This document shows positions 56,695 to 64,000 of a stretch of DNA of 64,000 bases, in pieces. The stretch is taken from contig OZ022587.1 in assembly GCA_963669155.1 (NCBI GenBank), positions 23,095,074 through 23,159,073 on the forward strand. Reading direction: 5' to 3'. The stretch's first letter is position 1, and each line of letters starts with the position of its first letter. Below the pieces are notes generated by a model. That model was given only the letters and a program-made list of their open reading frames with translations. It did not search any database and had not been told where the DNA came from. The translations under genes and the position numbers were made by a program. Source of the DNA: Arbacia lixula. Its lineage: Eukaryota > Echinodermata > Echinoidea > Arbacioida > Arbaciidae.

Positions 56695-56900
56695 CGGTAC
56701 GGTAACCACTGAAAACATCGGCCGATTACGGTATGTTGTTTACGTTTCAGCAGCGCGCACACATATGCATATATGCATGCAGCCAGCGCATGAGTAAGTA
56801 CGTACCGTATACCGTACCATACCCGGTCGACGGTCGGCATGATGGCATGCATGCTTTGTATTTCGCTGACCCGAGAGAGGTAAAAGGGACTGGGAACTTC
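56695..56900 (-). promoter_or_regulatory. CpG-rich segment with a strong minus-strand splice donor: possible 5' non-coding exon
   Basis: The minus strand reads ttaccgtaccg|gtgagtacg, a near-consensus donor with exon end at 56695. The 200 bp upstream (56700-56900) is rich in CpG and CGTACG/GCGC steps, unlike its surroundings. A minus-strand frame at 56747-56980 begins with a hydrophobic stretch but stops before the donor, so any exon ending there would be untranslated in that frame. No partner acceptor was identified. Confidence 0.2.
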
Positions 56901-57127
56901 GAAGCTATACTCAGGGCTGCGAAAAGGAATGCCAAAAAGTTACGAATTGTAAAAAAATGCGAGCAAAATACCACAAACAACCCCCCTCATGACAATCTGT
57001 GAACAATTTAACCATGTTTAGAAAAAATTCCAGCTCGATTGAGTAGAAAACCACGGAGAAAAGCTGCGTCAAACAAACGGAAGGACACACAAGATTAGCC
57101 AAATTATAGTAAGGATTCATCTGTTAA

Positions 57128-57636
57128 GTTCATACAAATACTCTTTCCAAATCAGTCCGTTGCTTAGGTCCAGTAACTTGGAATTCACTACCAGCCCACA
57201 TTCAGAATGCTCAGTTTAGTAATTCTTTTAAAAATCAACTTAAAGAATTCCTCCTCTCTACATATTCTTCAAATGGGGAAACATAGAATAAAGTAAGTTA
57301 TTAGCTTTAGCTCCCCGGTGTAACTATTTTTATTTTCTCTTCACATTCTTTTACACGGGTGTACCCAATTTATCAAGCCACTGAGGCTTTTACGGGTAAA
57401 CCTTTTTCTTCATTGTCTATATTTACATATGAATTCACTCTATATACTCATGCTGTGCCGATTTTTAATTAACCGTCACTATTGCCGATCAGTCACTTTC
57501 AATTGATATTTTCCTATGTTAATTCATATGCTGATGTAATACATGTTTCAATGTTGTATATATATTTTTAATTGTACATATCAAATGAACAAAATGAATA
57601 AATGAATGAATGAATGAATGAATGAATGAATGAATG
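57128..57636 (+). mobile_element. 5'-truncated LINE with reverse-transcriptase C-terminus and (AATG)n tail
   Basis: Frame 57128-57286 encodes 52 residues ending in a stop. It contains the signature of the C-terminal end of CR1/Jockey-like LINE ORF2 proteins: LGPVTWNSLPAHIQNA followed by FKNQLKEFLL (family pattern: GPxxWNSLPxxI then FKxxLKxxLL). About 350 bp of AT-rich 3' UTR follow, then aaaatgaataaatgaatg and an (AATG)n run (57601-57636), the typical 3' terminus of such elements. The 5' end is lost, as is usual for LINE insertions. Non-functional. Confidence 0.75.
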
Positions 57637-57720
57637 TCGTAAAATGCTTCCTTACCGATTAAAATATTGTTTTTTCTCATCGTTTGCAGCAACATTTGTT
57701 TCTCTTGAACATGATCAAGC

Positions 57721-57873
57721 ACTTGCATAAAACTTACCATTGATGGTAACTTTGCTATCAGTGGCAACTGCTAAGGAAGCCTTGAATATGATTGGCTGTA
57801 GGGTGGTGTTACCATGGTAGTTACCATTGATGACAGAGTTACCATCAATGGTAATTTTTATGCAACAGGGCCC
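57721..57873. mobile_element. MITE family C, nearly complete copy
   Basis: ttgcataaaacttaccattg at the left and ttttatgcaacagggccc at the right; the first bases of the left end (GGGCCCTG) are lost. The core reads cttgaatatgattggctg, the reverse orientation relative to the 37-kb copies. Confidence 0.85.
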
Positions 57874-58290
57874 AGAACAGTTTCATTTCCGTCCCAACAC
57901 TGACATACTGAATGTTACACAAATACACACAAACCTTAATCAAAACATCTTAGAAAGCTACTTTAGTTCCACCATTGCATGGGGAAGAAGCTTTATAGAT
58001 TATGCTCATCAGTTGGCGCTATATCAGACAAGCCTCACATGCTCTGGGAACAGAGCTTGACCTCAAGAAAGCAGGTTTCAACAACTACATGTAACCAGGG
58101 TGTGCTGCTGTTTGAAAGCTAAATGCTAAATGATCTCAGTATCACTCACCTCAAAATCCTGCTGTCTGAAAGCTAAATGCTAAATGATCTCTCTTTATGT
58201 TACATATGTGATTTTTTTCTCACAAGCTATACACACCCTTCATATAGAGCAGTAGTTTGTATGACATTGAACAGGTTGATTTATCATATT
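57874..58290. other. Unique DNA with a 54-bp direct duplication
   Basis: tgaaagctaaatgctaaatg occurs at 58113 and 58167 within a 54-bp period. No gene recognised. Confidence 0.6.
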
Positions 58291-58293
58291 CCT

Positions 58294-58459
58294 GGGCTCT
58301 GTTCCATAAAACTTACCACTAATGGTAACTCTGCCATTAATGGTAACTACCACGGTAACATCCATGGTAACATCCATTACAGGTGAATTAAAGGTTTCCA
58401 TACAGATTGCCATTGGAGGCAAACTTACCAGCAATGGTTCGTTTTATGCAACAGGGCCC
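58294..58459. mobile_element. MITE family C, complete copy
   Basis: Ends GGGCTCTGTTCCATAAAACT and TTTTATGCAACAGGGCCC. 166 bp, with a local duplication of ggtaacatccat in the left arm. Confidence 0.87.
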
Positions 58460-58735
58460 AGATCTGGAGTGGTTTGCAGGTGACCACCATAATACTCGAG
58501 GTTGCAATCTTTCTCCTCAATGTTTTACTGGAGCTGAGCCACGCTTCATCTTCATTAAGCATACATGTATGCGTTGAGTCTCTCTAGGACTGGGGCTTTC
58601 ATGCCAACACGCTTGGCAGACACAGCCACAGCCTTTGTGCATACACACACACACAGGAAATTGCAGCTGCAGTGTTCCCAGGGCTTGACCCAATTATGAA
58701 TTGACATAGCCAAGAGAAAAGAGGTCGAAAAAAGG
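58460..58735. other. No gene recognised
   Basis: Unique sequence with a short (CA)n near 58645-58655. Confidence 0.4.
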
Positions 58736-58737
58736 TC

Positions 58738-58870
58738 CAAACTCTATATAAAGACCATTAGAAACACATTGTTAGAAGCGGTCCTTGTAGACAGGTGAAT
58801 GGGATGAGATTTCTTGCTAGATTCTGCTTAGTCTAATAAGGAGTCTACATCTGTCTTAGAGAAAGGAGGA
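58738..58870 (+). repeat. Direct repeat flanking the LINE fragment, copy 1
   Basis: tctatataaagaccattag, cattgttagaagcggtcctt and cagg/caggtg align with 59165-59300 (tctatagaaaggccattag, cgttgttacaagcggtcctt). May be a separate insertion of the same LINE 3' UTR. Confidence 0.7.
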
Positions 58871-58930
58871 TGAATGTTAATAAGTAGTCTAAACTGTAGT
58901 CCATGGATATGTAAAACCATAAGGAAGGAA

Positions 58931-59155
58931 ATAGTCATCTACAGTGGTCATATGGTGAGAAAGAATGATATCCAAATGAAGCTGGAAGGATGACCTGAAG
59001 GTAGGAGAGGCAGGGGAAGACTACCAATAGACTGGTTGACTAACCTCAAGAAATGGACAAACAGCACATAGTATAGAGCACTCGCTAGAAAAGCTCAAAA
59101 CCAAAAAGTCAGGGGGACTTTGGCAACCAACCTTCACCCTGAAGACGGCACCTGA
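58931..59155 (+). mobile_element. Degenerate LINE reverse-transcriptase C-terminal fragment
   Basis: One frame of 74 codons plus a final stop reads through with two internal stops. It includes YSGHMVRKND, GRRGRGRLPIDWL, LKKWTNST and, at the end, NLHPEDGT before TGA (59153-59155). This order (GHxxR, GxRxRGRPxxxWxxxLKKWT, then EDGT) is the usual C-terminal region of many non-LTR retrotransposon ORF2 proteins after the catalytic domain. The final stop is directly followed by sequence also seen at 58738-58870, probably 3' UTR. A dead copy. Confidence 0.75.
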
Positions 59156-59164
59156 TGATGAGTC

Positions 59165-59300
59165 TAAAGTCTATAGAAAGGCCATTAGAGAGGCGTTGTT
59201 ACAAGCGGTCCTTACAGGCAGGTGCTTGGAATGAGATATTCTCACTAAACTTAGCTTAACTTAAATGTAATTAGGAATTTTATAGGTCCTAGAGAAAAAG
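59165..59300 (+). repeat. Direct repeat flanking the LINE fragment, copy 2
   Basis: The partner of 58738-58870, 427 bp downstream, beginning about 10 bp after the LINE stop codon. Likely LINE 3' UTR. Confidence 0.7.
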
Positions 59301-59309
59301 GATTGAATC

Positions 59310-59490
59310 TCAAAAATTTGCCATCGAACTGCAGTACTTAACCAAAGAGGTGTTGCTTTATTATGTTCTATAGGGTATTTGAAGTTTATTCATAGCCTGT
59401 TGTCTATTGTCCAAACACCAGATTGTATGGGAGTCATGCTATTTAGTATCTGAGTGAAAAAAGCCTGCATTACGTGGGCTCAGTAGAGAA
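59310..59490 (+). repeat. Dispersed repeat R, copy 4
   Basis: tttgccatcgaactgcagta, atagcctgttgtctattgtc, cagattgtatgggagtc and gagtgaaaaaagcctgc match copy 1 at 15009-15262 in order. Confidence 0.75.
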
Positions 59491-59494
59491 TGGG

Positions 59495-60010
59495 TTAGAT
59501 GGTGATATATAAAATTGAAATCAAATATTGATATGAAAAATATGGTATATTAATGCTATTTTTTTTACCACAAAGGTTCTCATCTTTTGGCTCATCACAA
59601 CATCACAGCCTCACAGTTAGGTATCCTGAGTGTGCAAATTTAAACAATTCAGAACTACTGTTTTTCTCACCCAAGTTTGTTTTGATCATTTTTTGCTTTT
59701 TAATGATTTTCAATGTAGATAGTCGTGGATTCCTACAAAAGATAATACAAGGTACATCACCAAAATAAAAGGAGCATACATTTAATATACCATTTCCTAA
59801 GTAGATTATTTCTGCTACCTGGAATCTATTTCCTTTACTTTTTATTTCAATGCGAGCAATAAAGCAGTGGCAGAGCCTCCAACCAGATTCTGACCAGAAA
59901 ATCAATCTTTCCCCATTGAATTATTCAAATACACATACACTTGGTTGATTAATTCAATATTTCTTGTAAACCTACAGTATGCAACTTAATTTTCAGTACA
60001 AAATACTAAT
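59495..60010. other. No gene recognised
   Basis: AT-rich unique DNA. Opposed frames of 71 and 100 codons at 59553-59905 show no domain. Confidence 0.4.
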
Positions 60011-60014
60011 AATA

Positions 60015-60535
60015 AATAATCCTCCTCCTCCATCTGCCTCCTTGCTCTCTCACTCTCTTCCCACATCTCCCTCATCCTCCCCTTACACTCTCTCTTCCTC
60101 TCCCTTTCTCATGCTTTTTCCAACTCTCGCCCTCCCCTCCCCCTCTCTCCCCCTCTCCTCCTCTCTCCTTTCCTCCCTCTCACACTCTCTCCCTTTCTCC
60201 CTCTCCCCCTCTCTCCCTTTCTCCCCCTCCTCTTCTCTCCCTTTCTCCCTCTCCCCCTCACCTCCCCCTCACTCTCTCTCTTCCTTTCCCTCTCTTATGC
60301 TTTTCTTCCTCTCCCCCTCTCCTCATTCCCCTCCCTTCCCCTCTCCTCTCCCCCTCTCTCGCTTTCGCCCTCTCCCCATACCCTTCCTCCCCTCCATCTC
60401 CCCTCGACCCTCCCTCTCCCCCTCGCCCCCTCTCCCCCTCTCTATATTTCCACCTCTCTATCTCCCACCCTTTCTCTATCTCTCTATACTTTGCCCTTTC
60501 TCTCTTCCCGCCTATACCTCTCAGTCTCTTTCATT
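60015..60535 (+). repeat. CT/CCT-rich polypyrimidine tract
   Basis: Repeated ctctccccctctc and ctccctttctcc steps over 520 bp. The 187-codon Ser/Pro/Leu frame is an artefact. Confidence 0.92.
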
Positions 60536-60539
60536 ACAC

Positions 60540-61280
60540 TGAAACCAGAAGTGACTTTTTGCCTTTGTGTGCATACAGGGGTGAGTGTACCCTGTCATTG
60601 GGAGCGAGGGTCTCGGTAGGGCGTGAAGGAGGAGGGGCTGGAATGAGCACAGACAGAGAGCAAACACAGAGGGTCTGCCCCCCAAAAAAGGGCTGGCCAC
60701 AGTCAAGGTCACACCAGATGCTGCCTTCTCCACCCAACACAGCCATACAGGAGAAGTAACCGAGTCTGGTATGACATAGCCTAGCATCAAGGCTGGTAGC
60801 TGCTTATTTCTTCTACTTAGCAATCGTATTGAAGTCTGGAATCATAGATCAGCCTTCACCCCCCCCCCCCCCCCATACGCCCCCCACACAGGGAGAAGGG
60901 AAGAAGTTATGGCAGGTAGTCTATGTGTTCAGACTTTGTTGTGATTGTAGCAGTGCATGAGAAGAAACAGACCGCACACCAAAGCCTGAATGGGAGGCTA
61001 AGTCTAGTATGATACAGCGACTAGGATGTTCCCTGCCAAGGCTATTGCTAGAAACATGTAGCTTCAGGCATCATGCTTTCATCAGCTCAGAACAAGACAG
61101 ACATTAACCCCAGAGACTCTGTATCTAGAATGAATGTCTGCCACGTTCAAGGTGACAGCTTATAAGCTGAATACTGAAGAGAGCATCTGCGTATGAATGT
61201 AACTTTTGAATGTAAATTACGTATGAGTGTAATTTACCAAGTACACCCTAGTTATCTCTTTACTTGTCCAGCATCTGATC
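60540..61280. other. Unique DNA with a poly-C run, no gene recognised
   Basis: Complex sequence at 60540-60760, a poly-C run at about 60859-60875, then ordinary unique DNA. No supported exon. Confidence 0.4.
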
Positions 61281-61284
61281 TTCA

Positions 61285-61434
61285 GGGCCCTGTGGTATGA
61301 AACTTACCATTGATGGTAACTTAGCTACCAATGGCATTTACTGTGGAAACCTTTCATTGGCTGTCAAGCAATGTTACCATGGTAGTTACCATTGATGGCA
61401 GAGTTACCATTGATAGTTTTATGCAACAGGGTAC
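61285..61434. mobile_element. MITE family C, complete copy
   Basis: Ends GGGCCCTGTGGTATGAAACT and TTTTATGCAACAGGG. 150 bp, with internal ACCATTGATGGTAACT palindromes and the core ttcattggctgtcaag. Confidence 0.87.
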
Positions 61435-61890
61435 AGATAGCCAAGGAAGTTTGTCAACACTACATTTAACCTGTATGTTCCTTAAAATGAAACTGAGTCA
61501 TTCTCTATTGAATGGTTAGGGGTACTGTAAATGGCTGACAAGAAAAGTGCATTGTGCATCAAATAATAAATAATAGGATCAAATAATAAAGATTACATAG
61601 AGTTCATGTGACTGTTTCTGGAATTTTCTTTTAATAGTCCAAAATTTAAACGAAGCATTCTCATCATTCTGGTATGTTATATTCACAACAATCCCATCTA
61701 TATTCTGTACTCCAAGATAGTTTTACCTCTTATTACGTTTGTCAAGTGCTTGTTAATTTTCTTTTGTAAATGTACTTTGTAAATTAAGCCCTGTATATTG
61801 TTGATAAACATGTATCCTGGGTTCTGTGTTACCTTGTGTTCTATATATCTATATATTTGAATAAAAGGATTTTAAAAAAAACATGTCAGA
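61435..61890 (+). other. AT-rich DNA ending in a polyadenylation-like site
   Basis: AATAAA at 61860-61865 is followed 9 bp later by an A-rich run (61874-61882). The preceding 180 bp are AT-rich, like a 3' UTR or the 3' end of a retroposed sequence. No coding sequence upstream was recognised. Confidence 0.3.
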
Positions 61891-62645
61891 GCTGGTCTCC
61901 TCCTCTATCCATTACTTGAATGATAATGTTGAATGTTGTTTGATGTACCCAGGGTCCCCGGGGAGAACAGTGCTTTGCTCACTGTCAGGGATACCTGGTA
62001 AAAAAACACAGAATAAATAAATAAATGCATAACACCCAATTCTCTATCTTCATTGTAAAGATGCCAAGGACACAAAGGTTTGGCTCTGGAATTAAACAAC
62101 CACATAAAAATGGGAATTCATCCATGAACATCTCAAGAAAGCTGATGTCTTGTAAGATGTGATAGAGGGCTGTGACTCACGTGGGCTGGTAGACAGAGTG
62201 CAAGGTCAAAGCCGACGAGCACTCTTCTCCCAGAAACGACAAACTAATCAGCTTCCAATGTGGAGCAAGATACGGGATAGGGTCTGACCGTGAAACGAGA
62301 GCAAGAAGAACGAGAGATAATTCTTTAGAAGTGGAGACCTATCAAGTCTCAATAGCGGCGGAAGATTAAGTTCACGTACCTTTTGCAATGTTGTGATTGC
62401 AGCGACGATACTCTACCACTTAAGCTTTATTCTTGTTAGGGGTTTCTCATCCGCTCATGGTAGACAGTAGCAATAGTTGGTCTGTCATGTGATAGCCCCC
62501 TCATGGGCTCTCACATATCATAACTGTGTATCGTCTCCATTATCTGCCACTTGCCTGCTCCCAATTCCAGCATGTTTTCTGAGGCGGAAACGCTTGAATT
62601 GCAGCACAAAGTTTACCGCTGTTTCTTTATTACCAGCCTAGCGAG
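61891..62645. other. Unique DNA, no gene recognised
   Basis: CpG-containing, complex patch at about 62190-62400 (gccgacgagcactc, gaccgtgaaacgagagc), possibly regulatory. No exon supported. Confidence 0.35.
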
Positions 62646-62649
62646 TCAG

Positions 62650-63000
62650 GCCTCTCCCTTCTCATGTAACTCATCTTTCTAACTCTTTATTTCACTCAGT
62701 TATGTCAAATCCTCAACATGATTTTATTTTGTGCTCTATTTCTTTGACCCATTATCCTTTGATATAATTTGAGTGTTACTATTTCTCCCTCCATTTTTTA
62801 TCCTCTCTTTATCTCTCTCTACCCATACTACCCCCCCCCCCCCCCCCTCTCCTGTCTTGGCATCCATTTGCTTCTTCCTCACTTTCTTTTGACACTCTGC
62901 TGCTTATTTTGTTCTTTCTCTCTCAATACTGGAGCATATAGCTACGAAATCTCTCTCTCTTTCTCTAGCTTACTCCACTAACCTCCCTATCCCTTTCTAC
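62650..63000 (+). repeat. CT-rich tract with poly-C run
   Basis: Pyrimidine-rich DNA with a C run at about 62831-62847 and a short (CT)n near 62951. Confidence 0.75.
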
Positions 63001-63004
63001 TTAT

Positions 63005-63211
63005 CCATTTATTTCTTTGTTCTGATGTTTCTCTCTAAAATCTCACCTAATGTTAATGTCAAATATTTACGTTTGTACACCAAACCAAATGCTACTCTAG
63101 GGATGTTCTGTTTATTACTTGGTTTTTTTTACATTGTTATTGTTTTTACTTTGTTGAATTTGAATGTGGAAATAAATAAATGAAATTAAATTAAATTAAA
63201 TTAAATTAATG
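63005..63211 (+). repeat. (AAATT)n with LINE-tail-like upstream sequence
   Basis: gaaataaataaatgaaatt then five copies of AAATT (about 63183-63210). The preceding T-rich 150 bp resemble a LINE 3' UTR, but no ORF2 residues are present. Confidence 0.6.
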
Positions 63212-64000
63212 GTGAAACAATCAAAATGTGCTCAGCATGTTTTCATGTCTTGGAGGATCGCAAAGTCAGTCCTAAAGCTGCCCTTTGTCGACTGTACAGC
63301 ATTCATCTTTCCTTTCATGTCTTACTGGCCACTATCTGGAAAGTTTATAGACAAAAAATAAGTTGAATTTACTAAACAGCTTTCAACTATTTTATTTTGA
63401 TTTAATTGTATTTACCCAGGGTAACCTTGTCAGTGATTATGACAAAAAAACCTATCATGATCATAAACACCTTCCTTCCCTCTAGATCTCAATTTGAGTG
63501 AGAGATTAATTGCTGCTCTACTTGGCCTTCACAAGATTTGTAGCAAACCCAATTTAACAAAGATGGAATATACATGTACACCCTATGGGTGTGAAAACAG
63601 CATTGTTCTGCACTACTGCTACAGATGTTTAAGTGTATTTTAGGAACGATGTTTCTATGGCAATGCTTTCCATCAGCGTTGAATATTCAAGTCATCAAAA
63701 TTCTCAGTGAAAATAGACCCTTTAAATTTCATTCACATCGTTTGAACACGATGTTAGGAATGAATACATTACGAGAATGGCTTATTGGTCTTCCATGGGA
63801 AAAATTAATGCATTCATTCATTCTTTTGGAAACTATGTGGCATGTTTTCTACCGCACATAGAATGGTTCCTTGCTCTTCTGCTCAAAGGAACATCCAGAC
63901 GGAGGCAATATCCTGAGGCTGTCTCCCATAATGACCATGATATTGGTGTGTTCACATTGGCTTTCCACTCAGAAGCACTGGGCCACCTTGAAAAAACAAG
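63212..64000. other. No gene recognised
   Basis: Unique sequence to the window edge. A 78-codon frame at 63625-63861 has no recognised domain. Confidence 0.4.

Noticed and set aside
60001-60542. 187-codon Ser/Pro-rich frame
   Set aside because: CT/CCT tract with multiple open frames.

Overview
This window looks like nuclear DNA of a marine invertebrate deuterostome, most likely a sea urchin or another echinoderm. That assignment is an inference. It rests on the very high load of (CT)n/(GA)n, poly-C/poly-G and short tandem repeats, on TTAGGG-type telomere-like DNA, on many foldback MITEs, and on LINE and tRNA-derived SINE remnants. No plasmid, phage or bacterial gene organisation is visible. 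I could not support a single complete protein-coding gene; nearly all open frames are short, or are artefacts of polypyrimidine/polypurine tracts (Ser/Leu/Phe or Arg/Glu runs). The window reads as intergenic or long-intron DNA.

Layout. 0.2-2.45 kb: a CT-rich tract, then a nested G-rich satellite. 5.0-5.2 kb: one unrecognised candidate exon. 5.5 kb: a tRNA-like sequence. 5.8-6.96 kb: a degenerate tandem array split by a TTAA-flanked MITE. 7.37-7.83 kb: a GC-rich foldback element with matching ends. 8-12.9 kb: GA tracts and unique DNA. 13.0-18.4 kb: two related TTAA MITEs, a 181-bp duplication, a dispersed repeat (called R here), a TA-flanked MITE, CT tracts and a SINE-like unit. 19-24.3 kb: more SINE-like pieces, candidate regulatory DNA and a 5 x 151 bp array. 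24.4-26.1 kb: CT tract. 26.4 kb: a lone Tc1-like transposon end. 28-30.7 kb: MITE fragments and a 7 x 111 bp array. 30.9-31.9 kb: a GA minisatellite with a 116 bp period.

33-41.7 kb: microsatellites, LINE-tail-like DNA, a cluster of small MITEs (36.6-38.2 kb) and GA tracts. 42-49 kb: mostly unique DNA with CpG-rich, possibly regulatory, segments, one TA MITE, an inverted R copy and a TTAA MITE. 49.3-53.1 kb: CT and GA tracts around the third TA MITE. 53.44-54.95 kb: an AT-rich satellite with alternating 168- and about 184-bp monomers, a dimeric higher-order repeat. 55.9-56.4 kb: two foldbacks, the second carrying a telomere-like array in its loop. 57.1-59.5 kb: two LINE reverse-transcriptase C-terminal fragments and further MITE and R copies. 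60-64 kb: CT tract, a last MITE, 3'-tail-like DNA and unique sequence.

The window is therefore best described as a record of non-autonomous transposition and tandem amplification. At least eleven foldback elements have readable matching ends, and several of them show target duplications (TTAA, TA or 6 bp). The same families recur within 64 kb, so element boundaries can be checked internally. Functional gene content, if any, would be small exons or cis-regulatory DNA in the unique, CpG-richer islands listed below.
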